DNA of 64,000 bases from NCBI RefSeq assembly GCF_900117315.1, contig NZ_LT630337.1, forward strand, positions 1,456,409-1,520,408, read 5' to 3'. The stretch's first letter is position 1. Each line of letters begins with the position of its first letter. Of the stretch, positions 56,279-64,000 are shown piece after piece. Below the pieces are notes generated by a model. It saw only the letters and a list, made by a program, of their open reading frames with translations, was not told the DNA's origin and made no database searches. Source of the stretch: Bacillus massilinigeriensis (GTDB taxonomy: Bacteria > Bacillota > Bacilli > Bacillales > Cytobacillaceae). Position numbers and translations under genes: made by a program.

Positions 56279-57154
56279 ATGCCGAAGAAGAAAATGAATA
56301 GAAGATCTTTTATGAAAAAGATGCTTGCCTCCTTTCTCTCGATAGTGGGAATTAGCGTAGGTGGATATTACTATGCCAATAAGATCGAACCCAATTTACT
56401 AGAAATCAATAAAGTTAACATAAAGCATACCAAAATCCCTAAAGAATTCGAAGGATTTAAAATCGTTCAATTTAGCGATACCCATTTAGGATTTCAATAT
56501 GACCTTACTCAATTACAAAAAGTAGTCAATCGTATAAACTCATTAAAACCCGACCTCATTTTGTTTACCGGTGACTTAATGGATGCTCCAAATCAATATG
56601 GAAATCCAGCAAGTATTATTCCCTTATTAAAACAGTTGGAAGCACCCTTTGGAAAATTTGCTGTATATGGGAATCATGATCATGGTGGCTATGGATCAAA
56701 TATTTATAAAGAGATTATGAATAAATCAGAGTTCACTATTCTCCTAAATGATGCACAAAAAATTCAAACTTTAAATAAAAGTAGCATTTATATTGTGGGA
56801 ATTGATGATGCTATGCTAGGAAAACCAGATATCAAAACAGCCTTACAAAATGTTCCAGAAAATACCTATACAATCCTGTTGTCCCACGCACCTGACCTTG
56901 CAGACCAAGCACATCCTTTTGGAGTCAACCTTCAAATAAGCGGTCATAGTCATGGAGGTCAAATCAAAATCCCATTTTTTGGAGCCCTTGTTACTCCTCC
57001 TTATGGCGAAAAATACAAAGAAGGATATTATACTATTGGTCAAGATAACCCTCTAACTCTTTATGTAAATCGTGGTTTAGGAACAACAAGATTGCCTTTT
57101 CGTTTTATGTCTAAGCCTGAAATAACCGTATTTTCTCTAAAAAATACGCAATGA
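56279..57154 (+). CDS. ykuE: YkuE, Tat-exported metallophosphoesterase
   Basis: This 291-residue protein starts preferably at ATG 56279; a TTG at 56267 is also in frame. The twin-arginine signal is NRRSFMKKMLASFLSIVG. The metallophosphoesterase domain has FSDTHLG, LFTGDLMD, YGNHDHGGYG and SGHSHGGQ. B. subtilis YkuE is a Tat-dependent, cell-wall-associated phosphoesterase that loads metal in the cytosol. The gene lies between the peptidase and ykyB. Confidence 0.92.
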   Translation: MPKKKMNRRSFMKKMLASFLSIVGISVGGYYYANKIEPNLLEINKVNIKHTKIPKEFEGFKIVQFSDTHLGFQYDLTQLQKVVNRINSLKPDLILFTGDLMDAPNQYGNPASIIPLLKQLEAPFGKFAVYGNHDHGGYGSNIYKEIMNKSEFTILLNDAQKIQTLNKSSIYIVGIDDAMLGKPDIKTALQNVPENTYTILLSHAPDLADQAHPFGVNLQISGHSHGGQIKIPFFGALVTPPYGEKYKEGYYTIGQDNPLTLYVNRGLGTTRLPFRFMSKPEITVFSLKNTQ

Positions 57155-57163
57155 TAAAGGAAT

Positions 57164-57206
57164 CTTCCCCATCAGGTGAGAGAAACTTGATGAGGAAGAC
57201 TTCTTA
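57164..57206 (+). terminator. Weak terminator of ykuE
   Basis: CTTCCCCATCA pairs with TGATGAGGAAG (one mismatch), followed by ACTTCTT only. Confidence 0.5.
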
Positions 57207-57314
57207 AAGACAAAGAATTTTACAGCGTTTTCTATCATAACCTTTTAACTTTTTAAAAAAAGGAGTATAATAATAGCAAAAAAATAAATCAATGGACTGA
57301 AAGGAGTCTCCAAA

Positions 57315-57785
57315 TTGAACCAGGACAGTTCCAAGCCCTCTTGTTTAAAACCGACAACAGAAAACCTCTCTCAAGCAATCTTCATCGTGAACCGTCATGC
57401 AAAGACTGCTCCAAACCCGAAATACTTATATAAGCTAAAACATCAAGCATTACAAAAGCTTTTAATAGAAGGTAAGGCGAAAAAAGTTGGATTACACTTT
57501 TCTGCTAATCCTAAGTATAGCCAACAACAGTCAGATGTATTAATTGTATGCGGGGAGTATTCATTTCATCTTCCACCCTCAAAAAATGATTTTGACTCTT
57601 TACCCCACTTAGGCAAACTGGATCAGTACGTTCGGAACCCAAAATCCAAACTATCCTTAAGTCAAGCCAAGAAGCTTCTGATTTCTTATACCGGATTTAA
57701 AGAAAGTAATTTTAACACCCCTACTAAAAACAAACCAAATTATCATAAGCCCGTATTTAAAAAGCTTGGAGAAAGCTATTTTTAA
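57315..57785 (+). CDS. ykyB: YkyB-like protein
   Basis: This 156-residue basic soluble protein has the YkyB core LSQAIFIVNRHAKTAPNPKYLYKLK (two overlapping blocks under 20 each) and VLIVCGEYSFHLPPSKNDFD. Start TTG after AAAGGAGTC. In B. subtilis ykyB lies between cheV and ykuE and is linked to sporulation control; its mechanism is unknown. It converges on cheV with a shared terminator. Confidence 0.88.
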   Translation: MNQDSSKPSCLKPTTENLSQAIFIVNRHAKTAPNPKYLYKLKHQALQKLLIEGKAKKVGLHFSANPKYSQQQSDVLIVCGEYSFHLPPSKNDFDSLPHLGKLDQYVRNPKSKLSLSQAKKLLISYTGFKESNFNTPTKNKPNYHKPVFKKLGESYF

Positions 57786-57792
57786 GATAATC

Positions 57793-57829
57793 AAAAAAAG
57801 AAGCTTAACAATTTGTTAGCTTCTTTTTT
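57793..57829. terminator. Bidirectional terminator between ykyB and cheV
   Basis: AAAGAAGCTTAACA pairs with TGTTAGCTTCTTT, with A7 left and T6 right. Confidence 0.8.
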
Positions 57830-57857
57830 GATATGCCTTTTTCAAATCTCCATTATT

Positions 57858-58763
57858 CTATAATACATGTTGATCAATTAGCAATACAAGCTCTGCAATA
57901 TCCGGTTTACTTACCTGAGCTTCGGCTCCAACCATTTGTCCCTTATGTTTCAGATCATCCGTAATTAAGGATGAGAAGATAATGACCGGGATTGGGGCTA
58001 GATTTGGATTATCCTTTACCCTCTTTGTTAAATGATGTCCATCCATTTGTGGCATTTCAATATCAGTGATGATCAATTGGACCTGGGAGGTAACATCCTT
58101 TCCAGTTTCCGAAATATTTTCCAAGTAATTTAATGCATCACGTCCATTTTCAAAAAACTCCACATTATGATAACCAGCTTCAGCTAAAGTGTCATGTAGT
58201 AGTTTTCTTAATAATGGAGAGTCCTCAGCGACCACAAGCCTTTTGTTAGACCGCTCACGAGTCCCCAGCTTTTGTACTTGCTGTATATTGATACCTGATT
58301 CAGGATTTATTTCAACAACAATTTTTTCGAAATCTAATAAAAGAATCATTTCTCCGTTTAGTTTAATGACACCGATGATTTGACTTTCTGGTCCTTGATA
58401 CATTTCTGAAGGCTTCTCAATTTGATCCCATGAAATTCTATGTATTTGAGTTACACTATGAACATGGAAAACAATCTTCTGCTTGTTAAATTCAGCAACG
58501 ATGAACTTATCTTGCTCTGGATGATCAGAAGGAGGGAAACCTAATGCAGTAGCGACATTTACTATCGGTAATACTTCACCTCTTAATTCAATGATTCCTT
58601 CTACATTTTTATGTGCATGCGGTACTTGAGTAATCGTAACAGGATTAATTATCTCTTTTACTTTAATAACATTTATGCCAAATTTATTAGTGCCAATTCC
58701 AAATTCGACGATCTCTAACTCATTGGTACCACTTTCTAATAGAATACCTTTTTTATTATCCAT
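57858..58763 (-). CDS. cheV: CheV, CheW-REC chemotaxis coupling protein
   Basis: This 301-residue protein has a CheW-like domain (residues about 15-150; NPVTITQVPHAHKNVEGIIE, GEVLPIVNVATALG) and a receiver domain (about 170-300). Receiver residues: DSPLLRK near the acidic pocket, ITDIEMPQMDG with the phosphorylated Asp, and SS...K (VIIFSSL, and AQVSKPD). It couples receptors to CheA and adapts by phosphorylation. Start after GGGCGAA. Beside patA and ykyB as in B. subtilis. Confidence 0.95.
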   Translation of the reverse strand: MDNKKGILLESGTNELEIVEFGIGTNKFGINVIKVKEIINPVTITQVPHAHKNVEGIIELRGEVLPIVNVATALGFPPSDHPEQDKFIVAEFNKQKIVFHVHSVTQIHRISWDQIEKPSEMYQGPESQIIGVIKLNGEMILLLDFEKIVVEINPESGINIQQVQKLGTRERSNKRLVVAEDSPLLRKLLHDTLAEAGYHNVEFFENGRDALNYLENISETGKDVTSQVQLIITDIEMPQMDGHHLTKRVKDNPNLAPIPVIIFSSLITDDLKHKGQMVGAEAQVSKPDIAELVLLIDQHVL

Positions 58764-58876
58764 TCCCTGTTTCGCCCTTCCTAAAAATAATATATTAATA
58801 CTATATCATGAATGGATATTTTACCTTAAACCATTTTTTTGCTAAAAACGTAAAATATTGTGACTCGTGATTTACT

Positions 58877-59347
58877 TTAATTACTTGATAAGAGCAAAAC
58901 AACTTCAATTTGTTTCAGATGATGTAAATCATGTTCGACAAAATCCCTGAAATAATCGCGAATGGTTAATGGATGCTTACCAATGGTAAAGGAGATATCC
59001 AAGTCGGCTTCAGTATATTTTTCAATTAGGTTGATGAATTCCAATCGAATTTTAAGAAGCTCTTCAATAATATCATCCTTCATTCCACTACCCTCTGCAT
59101 ATTCCTTTGCAGAATCATTAATGATTTGATAATCAGGAAAACCTTCCAACTTGGCACCTTCGAGAAATAACGGAAAACGTTCCTTCAAGGAATACCTATC
59201 CCAAAATAGCAAATGAGTAATGACAGCCGCCACTGACCACTTTCCTTCCCCAATAGGCATTTGCCACTGAGTTTCATTGATTTTCTTCAATGTCTGAAGC
59301 CATTCGTTCATCTCATGATAATGATTTATTATTTCTTGTTTCAGCAT
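58877..59347 (-). CDS. DinB-family (YfiT-like) putative metal-dependent hydrolase
   Basis: This 156-residue four-helix protein has the metal histidines of the DinB/DUF664 fold: VAAVITHLLFWDRY and the EHDLHHLKQIE pair. Members include bacillithiol S-transferases and stress-induced proteins; which applies here is unknown. ATG after AGGAGG. It is downstream of corA? No: the corA terminator at 59428-59463 separates them; it is independently transcribed. Confidence 0.8.
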   Translation of the reverse strand: MLKQEIINHYHEMNEWLQTLKKINETQWQMPIGEGKWSVAAVITHLLFWDRYSLKERFPLFLEGAKLEGFPDYQIINDSAKEYAEGSGMKDDIIEELLKIRLEFINLIEKYTEADLDISFTIGKHPLTIRDYFRDFVEHDLHHLKQIEVVLLLSSN

Positions 59348-59427
59348 ATTTCATCCTCCTATTCCTCCTCCTTTATAATTCCACATATAGGAATAATCAC
59401 CTTTTTTATGAGCGTATTTTTAACAAC

Positions 59428-59463
59428 AAAAAAAGACTGTCAGATAACCATTTTCCGCAGTCT
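59428..59463 (-). terminator. Terminator of corA
   Basis: AGACTG (59434-59439) pairs with CAGTCT (59458-59463) over an 18-base loop, then U8 in the minus-strand RNA. Confidence 0.65.
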
Positions 59464-59471
59464 AATTATAT

Positions 59472-60479
59472 TCATTTCATTTTGATATGATGATGTTTCC
59501 TCTTTGAATACCTTCTCCCTAAACCAAACCAACCCTTGATTTTAAAAATCCAAACCATAATGATTGCAATCAGACCCATTAATCCCAAAATTAGAAAATA
59601 GCCATATTTCCATTCAAGCTCCGGCATGTTATGGAAGTTCATGCCATAAATGCCAGCAATAAAAGTCAATGGCATAAATATTGTTGTAATGACAGTTAGT
59701 GTCATCATAATCGTATTCATCGAATTTGAATTGAAGGATAAATAATTATCCCTAATGTCAGCCGAAAATTCACGATAGGATTCTAGCAACTCAGAAAGCT
59801 TAAGCAAATGATCGTGAACATCATGAAAATAAACTTTATGTTCACTCAAATTACTCATCCTTTCAGAATGGATTATTCGGTAGATTAAATCTCTCATTGG
59901 AAGAATAGTCCTCCTTAGACTTGACAATTCCGTTCGAACCTCAAATAAATATTCCATCAATTCATTGATTGTCTCATCCTTTGAGTTTTCCTCTATAGAA
60001 TTTAACTCATCTTCTATTTGATAAACTGGGGGATAGTAATCATCGACTAATTTATCAATAATGGCATGAAGAATAAGAAAAGGGGATTCCCTCAATTTTT
60101 CATCCTTCCGAACTCTTTCCCATAAGTTATTTAATTCTCTAACAGGTGTTTGATGAAAGGTGATAATATATTGGTCGCTAACAAACACATCTATTTCTGT
60201 AGCATTTAATGTTTCTTGATGAATAGCATGAACAATAAAAAACATATATTTCTCAAAAAAATCCACCTTTGGTCTTTGACTGAATTCATCAAGACAATCC
60301 TCTACAGATAATGGGTGAAATTTAAAAACTTTTTCAAGGAGCCTCGATTCCTCTTCTGTTGGGACATTAAAGTCGACCCAAAACCATTTAATATCAGGAT
60401 GATGTCGTTCCTTCATTGGAACGTTGAATAGGACTTCATTATCGCCTTTTATAACCGTTGTTCGAATCATATTAAACAC
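59472..60479 (-). CDS. corA: CorA-type magnesium transporter
   Basis: This 335-residue channel subunit has a large N-terminal cytosolic domain (about 1-265) with EDCLDEFSQRPKVDFF, and two C-terminal helices (about 274-295 and 306-325). The pore signature IAGIYGMNF is present (GMN). CorA pentamers move Mg2+ and sometimes Co2+ or Ni2+. The C-terminal tail is basic, with KRKHHHIKMK. Start ATG without a strong visible site. Divergent from patA. Confidence 0.92.
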   Translation of the reverse strand: MFNMIRTTVIKGDNEVLFNVPMKERHHPDIKWFWVDFNVPTEEESRLLEKVFKFHPLSVEDCLDEFSQRPKVDFFEKYMFFIVHAIHQETLNATEIDVFVSDQYIITFHQTPVRELNNLWERVRKDEKLRESPFLILHAIIDKLVDDYYPPVYQIEDELNSIEENSKDETINELMEYLFEVRTELSSLRRTILPMRDLIYRIIHSERMSNLSEHKVYFHDVHDHLLKLSELLESYREFSADIRDNYLSFNSNSMNTIMMTLTVITTIFMPLTFIAGIYGMNFHNMPELEWKYGYFLILGLMGLIAIIMVWIFKIKGWFGLGRRYSKRKHHHIKMK

Positions 60480-60669
60480 CAGATTTCACGAATTGTTTAT
60501 TATCCATACACAGAATGCTTTCAGCATCATAACTATCTTTTCCCCAACTTACTCTTTTTTTGATAAAAAGACAACTAAATATTAACATTTGAAAGGGATT
60601 GATGAACTATTACCTTTTTTCATGATTAATACATGTTAGAATAATACTAGAAAAAGGAGGGCAATTACT

Positions 60670-61818
60670 TTGGAGAACTTAATAAACAAAAGGGTTAAAG
60701 AGATAGAAATATCAGGGATCCGAAAATTTTTCAATATGGTTGCAGGAACGGAAGATATGATTTCATTTACTATAGGTCAACCAGATTTCCCAACTCCAGA
60801 GCATGTGAAGGAAGCAGGTAAAAGAGCTATTGATCAAAATATTACATCCTATACTCACAATGCAGGTGACATAGCATTAAGAAAAGCTGCCGCCAATTTT
60901 GTACACCAAAAATACGGTCTTACATATGATTCTGAAACTGAGGTTATTGTAACAGCTGGAGCAAGTGAAGCAATTGATATAACATTTAGAACCATCCTGG
61001 AAGAAGGATCTGAGGTAATTCTACCTGGACCAGTTTACCCAGGTTACGAGCCAATTATACGATTATGTGGAGCTGTCCCAGTTCACGCTGATATAAGAGA
61101 GAATCAATTTCGCTTTACGGCTGAGATTATCGAAAAATACATTACGGATAAAACTCGATGCATTGTTTTACCATATCCATCTAATCCGACTGGAGTGAGT
61201 CTTACAAAGGAAGAATTAAAGGATATTGCCCTATTGATAAAGGATAAAGAAATATTTATTCTTGCGGATGAAATTTATAGTGAACTCGTTTATGATAAAC
61301 CACATATTTCAATCGGGACCATGCTAAGAGAAAAAACGATTGTCATTAATGGTCTATCTAAATCACACTCCATGACTGGGTGGAGAATTGGTTTCGTCTT
61401 TGCTCCAAAATATGTGTCTAAAGAGATGTTAAAGGTACACCAATACAATGTAACCTGCGCAACCTCCATTTCACAGATGGCTGCCATTGAGGCTTTAACA
61501 GTAGGTATGAATGATGCGGAAATAATGAAAATCGAATATATCAAACGAAGAGAATATGTTTATAACAGATTAATTGGTATGGGACTTGATGTCGTTAAAC
61601 CGGACGGTGCCTTTTATTTCTTCATTAAACAGCCGGATTCTACGATTCCTTCTTTTGATTTTTGCTTAGATTTAGTGAAAAAGGCCGGAGTCGCGGTTGT
61701 TCCAGGAAGCTCCTTTTCTCCTTTAGGTGAAGGATACTTTCGTCTTTCTTTTGCTTGTTCAATGGAAACACTAGAAATTGGTCTAGATCGAATCGAAAGA
61801 TATTTAAAGCAAAAATGA
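60670..61818 (+). CDS. patA: PatA, N-acetyl-LL-diaminopimelate aminotransferase
   Basis: This 382-residue PLP aminotransferase of fold type I converts N-acetyl-2-amino-6-oxopimelate with glutamate in the DAP pathway. Seen: TIGQPDFPTPEHV, GASEAIDITF, PYPSNPTGVSL, ADEIYSELVYD and the PLP Lys in NGLSKSHSMTGWRIG; the Arg is in FRLSFA. Start TTG after GGAGGG. With DapH and YkuR of this window it completes the acetylated branch. Position next to cheV supports PatA. Confidence 0.92.
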   Translation: MENLINKRVKEIEISGIRKFFNMVAGTEDMISFTIGQPDFPTPEHVKEAGKRAIDQNITSYTHNAGDIALRKAAANFVHQKYGLTYDSETEVIVTAGASEAIDITFRTILEEGSEVILPGPVYPGYEPIIRLCGAVPVHADIRENQFRFTAEIIEKYITDKTRCIVLPYPSNPTGVSLTKEELKDIALLIKDKEIFILADEIYSELVYDKPHISIGTMLREKTIVINGLSKSHSMTGWRIGFVFAPKYVSKEMLKVHQYNVTCATSISQMAAIEALTVGMNDAEIMKIEYIKRREYVYNRLIGMGLDVVKPDGAFYFFIKQPDSTIPSFDFCLDLVKKAGVAVVPGSSFSPLGEGYFRLSFACSMETLEIGLDRIERYLKQK

Positions 61819-61842
61819 GGCTAAATTGCTTAGCCTCATTTT
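61814..61842 (+). terminator. Terminator of patA
   Basis: AATGAGGCTAA (61814-61824) pairs perfectly with TTAGCCTCATT (61830-61840), followed by TTGT. It may also stop the convergent small gene. Confidence 0.75.
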
Positions 61843-61851
61843 GTATCTTTA

Positions 61852-62031
61852 TTATTGTCCCTTATACTTCCCATTATTTTTTGCCATTTTAACCTTTTTT
61901 GCCTTGTCATGATGGATTTTATTTGTATCCGCACTTCCCATTTCATGGGCAAATTCTTCATTTATGACAGCGGAATCAAATCCTTTTTTATTCTTTTGCT
62001 GTGGATCATTTTTCTTCGTTCTTTTAGCCAT
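61852..62031 (-). CDS. Small basic spore-protein-like gene (59 aa)
   Basis: This 59-residue frame begins MAKRTKKNDPQQKNKK and contains GFDSAVINEEFAHEMGSAD, with a basic tail. It is hydrophilic, low in hydrophobic core and rich in Lys, Asn and Gln, a composition common among minor small acid-soluble spore proteins and YfhD-like proteins. GAGAGGTGG lies nine bases before ATG 62031. It is between patA and ykwC on the minus strand. I do not recognise a precise family. Confidence 0.6.
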   Translation of the reverse strand: MAKRTKKNDPQQKNKKGFDSAVINEEFAHEMGSADTNKIHHDKAKKVKMAKNNGKYKGQ

Positions 62032-62127
62032 AAGGCCTTACCACCTCTCTCATGATTTCCTTAGTATTTTGCCAGAGATGGCCCCTATTCTATTCAGTGG
62101 TTTCTTATCCTTTTTAGGTATTATTTT

Positions 62128-63003
62128 TCACTTATAATATTTATATAAGGCTTGTGTCCCGTTGTTTTCTTCTCCCTGATCAGCGAGTTCACCATATAAT
62201 TTCCGAGAAAGTGCTAATCCAGGTGTATCCATTCCCATTGTTTTTGCTTCTCCTAAAGCAATATCCATGTCTTTAATCATATGCTTAATATAAAAGCCTG
62301 GGTCAAAATCTCCTTTAACCATTCTTGGTCCTAAATTGGATAATGACCAACTACCTGCGGCCCCTGAAGAGATGCTTTTTAGCACATTTTCTGGATCTAA
62401 ACCTGCCTTTTCTGCATAAGCGATGGCTTCACAAACACCAATCATATTCGATGCAATAGCTATTTGATTACACATTTTTGTATGTTGACCAGCCCCGGAC
62501 TTTCCTTGATAAATAATATTTGTACCCAATACTTGAAAAATCGGGTAGACAGCATCAAAATCCTCCTTGGTTCCTCCAACCATGATGGAAAGACGTGCTT
62601 CTTTTGCTCCAATATCTCCACCTGATACAGGTGCATCAATTGCATGAATGCCTTTTTTCTTTGCTTCCTCAAATATCTTGATGGCAAGTGATGGAGTTGA
62701 AGTGGTCATGTCTATGAGATAAGTATGCTCCTTACCGTTTGGAACAAGTCCATTTTCACCTAAATATACTTCTTCCACGTCATAAGGGTATCCTACAATT
62801 GTAATAATCACATTTGCTTTTTGGGCCATCTCCTTTGGAGAGCTTACCCATTCCGCTCCTTTTTCTAGCAATTCAATAGCCTTTTCCTTTGTTCTTGTGT
62901 AGACAACTATTGGAAATCCTGCTTTTAACAAATGGCCTGCCATGCTTTTTCCCATTACACCTGTTCCAATAAATCCAATAACAGTATTATCTTTAGTTAA
63001 CAC
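62128..63003 (-). CDS. ykwC: YkwC, beta-hydroxyacid (3-hydroxyisobutyrate-type) dehydrogenase
   Basis: This 291-residue NAD(P) dehydrogenase has IGFIGTGVMGKSMAGHLLKAG (glycine-rich, split at 20), DAPVSGGDIGA and the catalytic Lys in GAGQHTKMCNQ. It belongs to the 3-hydroxyisobutyrate/tartronate semialdehyde reductase family; substrate unknown. A possible start is TTG/ATG at 63003. It lies downstream of a lipoprotein gene. Confidence 0.9.
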   Translation of the reverse strand: MLTKDNTVIGFIGTGVMGKSMAGHLLKAGFPIVVYTRTKEKAIELLEKGAEWVSSPKEMAQKANVIITIVGYPYDVEEVYLGENGLVPNGKEHTYLIDMTTSTPSLAIKIFEEAKKKGIHAIDAPVSGGDIGAKEARLSIMVGGTKEDFDAVYPIFQVLGTNIIYQGKSGAGQHTKMCNQIAIASNMIGVCEAIAYAEKAGLDPENVLKSISSGAAGSWSLSNLGPRMVKGDFDPGFYIKHMIKDMDIALGEAKTMGMDTPGLALSRKLYGELADQGEENNGTQALYKYYK

Positions 63004-63071
63004 GTTGAAATTCCCCTCTCCATTCTTCTATCTGTTATTTCATTAAACAAATAAAAGGTTTATAATATTTT

Positions 63072-63530
63072 TTATAATTTAGCAGAAAAATTGGTTAATG
63101 GTGCGTTTGCTAATATTCTTTGATTATTATAAATCTGTACCGTGATAGCATGCTCGCCTTCAATTAGTCTCTCTAATTCAAAAGTATGTAAATCCTTCTT
63201 CAGAGGGATTGGGTCCATTATGATCACATTTTGCTTATCCTGTTTCACCTCGACATATTCTCCATCAAAAACAACATCCTCACCATAAATAATCTCATCA
63301 CTACCCAAGGCTGAAGCCAATTTTTTATTGTGAATAGATATTTTAAGCTTGTACATGGATACACTGCCTAAGGTTTGTTCATTAAGCTTGAAGCGAAATT
63401 GTAGCTCATTATTTTTTGTCAGGATTACTTCAGAATGATTATTAATGACCGATTCCCTCTGTTGCTGACCACAACTGTTGAGAGACAGAATGATAATAAC
63501 AATGAAAAGAAGTTTTAATAGATTTAACAA
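63072..63530 (-). CDS. Lipoprotein with a beta-rich domain
   Basis: This 152-residue lipoprotein has a signal peptide with lipobox LNSC (about residue 20) and a beta-rich mature part (LQFRFKLNEQTLGSVSMYKL; HAITVQIYNNQ). The start is TTG after GGAGG. It resembles in length and C-terminal layout the lipoprotein at 2452-2880, but clear homology is not shown. Family not recognised. It is upstream of ykwC by 68 bases. Confidence 0.65.
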   Translation of the reverse strand: MLNLLKLLFIVIIILSLNSCGQQQRESVINNHSEVILTKNNELQFRFKLNEQTLGSVSMYKLKISIHNKKLASALGSDEIIYGEDVVFDGEYVEVKQDKQNVIIMDPIPLKKDLHTFELERLIEGEHAITVQIYNNQRILANAPLTNFSAKL

Positions 63531-63696
63531 ATCTCATTCCTCCTTCATTGTTACCATATCCTATTTTAATTTCCACTAAACACCATTTACTATTTTTCCT
63601 ACCTCTATGTAAAGATGAGATTATTATACATAAGTTTTTTCAAACTCTAAAGGATATCGCTTCAAATTATCGAATTATTATAATTTTTTTCAAAAT

Positions 63697-63726
63697 GAAA
63701 AAGGCTAAAATAAATTTAGCCCTTTT
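63697..63726 (-). terminator. Terminator of the edge gene
   Basis: AAAGGCTAAA pairs with TTTAGCCCTTT around AATAAA (63700-63725), followed by U-rich RNA on the minus strand. Confidence 0.65.
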
Positions 63727-64000
63727 GTTTTTCATATAGTTCAACCAATGATTCAAGCATTTCAATTTGAATTTCATACTGTTTATACATGTTTTGAAAG
63801 GTTAACTCTGATATTTCATCAATTGGAATATGCTTTCTCTTCACCTCTATTCCTTGTTTTTGCCTCTCTAACTCATGAATTAAGTAATCTTTTTGTTTTA
63901 ATAATGCCTCTATCACTACATCTTTAGGTAGATCTTGAACAAAGCTTAATCCTGTATAAAGGGTGCTAGGTAAATGGATAGATGAGATTTCTAGTGATTC
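63716..64000 (-). CDS. Partial PadR-like regulator C-terminus
   Basis: The frame stays open to the right edge, giving at least 94 residues up to TAA at 63716; the N-terminus is outside. Visible: LPSTLYTGLSFVQDLPKDVVIEALLKQKDYLIHE (two short blocks) and a long charged helix to YEKQKG. The layout, a LP-EEV-like turn before a helical arm, resembles the C-terminal dimerisation domain of PadR regulators. This is a weak assignment as the DNA-binding part is not visible. Confidence 0.5.
   Translation of the reverse strand, partial: ESLEISSIHLPSTLYTGLSFVQDLPKDVVIEALLKQKDYLIHELERQKQGIEVKRKHIPIDEISELTFQNMYKQYEIQIEMLESLVELYEKQKG

Overview
The window is about 35-38% GC by eye and comes from a low-GC, Gram-positive, aerobic, spore-forming Bacillaceae bacterium (Bacillus sensu lato). 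Its gene content and order follow the Bacillus subtilis segment from cheV/patA through ykuI-ykuM, ykqB-ykqC, ykrB, pdhABCD, speA, yktA-C, typA, ylaF-N, ftsW, pycA and ctaA-G to ylbA-ylbG. I read this synteny from recognised proteins, not from an alignment. I found no rRNA, tRNA or CRISPR array.

Layout, left to right. 1-6.7 kb: the ylb genes (ylbG, ylbF, an unrecognised lipoprotein, ylbE, ylbD, ylbC, ylbB, ylbA) with an inserted thioesterase and a partial membrane-anchored protein at the edge. 6.7-15.3 kb: the caa3 cytochrome oxidase region, ctaM, ctaG, ctaF, ctaE, ctaD, ctaC, ctaB and the divergent heme A synthase ctaA. 15.3-22.2 kb: pycA, ftsW, a complete ISL3-family insertion sequence with a perfect 8-bp target duplication, and ylaN. 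22.4-29.8 kb: ylaK, ylaJ, ylaL, ylaI, ylaH, typA, ylaF and suhB. 30-36.6 kb: yktA/yktB genes, a nitronate monooxygenase, speA, an SR1-like dual-function RNA encoding an SR1P peptide (absent from simple long-ORF lists), DUF3055 and DUF1885 proteins. 36.6-41.6 kb: the pyruvate dehydrogenase operon pdhABCD. 42-46.8 kb: ykyA, def, a 23-codon cationic microprotein gene, rpoY-rnjA and ktrC. 46.9-50.8 kb: ykuV, ykuR, dapH, ccpC and darB (ykuL). 50.8-57.8 kb: a zinc-ribbon mini-protein, ykuJ, an MBL hydrolase-glutaredoxin pair, ykuI, a C39 peptidase lipoprotein, the Tat phosphoesterase ykuE and ykyB. 57.8-64 kb: cheV, a DinB protein, corA, patA, a small basic protein, ykwC and a lipoprotein; the last gene is cut by the edge.

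How the genes work together. Aerobic energy metabolism dominates: pyruvate enters through PdhABCD and PycA, CcpC is the citrate-cycle regulator, and electrons leave through the caa3 oxidase with its heme A enzymes (CtaA, CtaB) and assembly factors (CtaG, CtaM). DapH, PatA and YkuR form the acetylated branch of diaminopimelate/lysine synthesis. KtrC, DarB and PycA are linked by c-di-AMP signalling in B. subtilis. SR1P, described there as acting through GapA and RNase J1, lies about 10 kb from rnjA.

This is mainly ordinary core genome. The items most worth a second look are the SR1/SR1P locus with a near-consensus CcpA site, the microprotein gene at 43919-43990, the IS with its 23-bp internal hairpin inserted in the ylaN terminator upstream of ftsW, terminators inside the cta, pdh and dap transcription units, and several perfect dyads in intergenic DNA. 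I see no convincing new defence or biosynthetic system.
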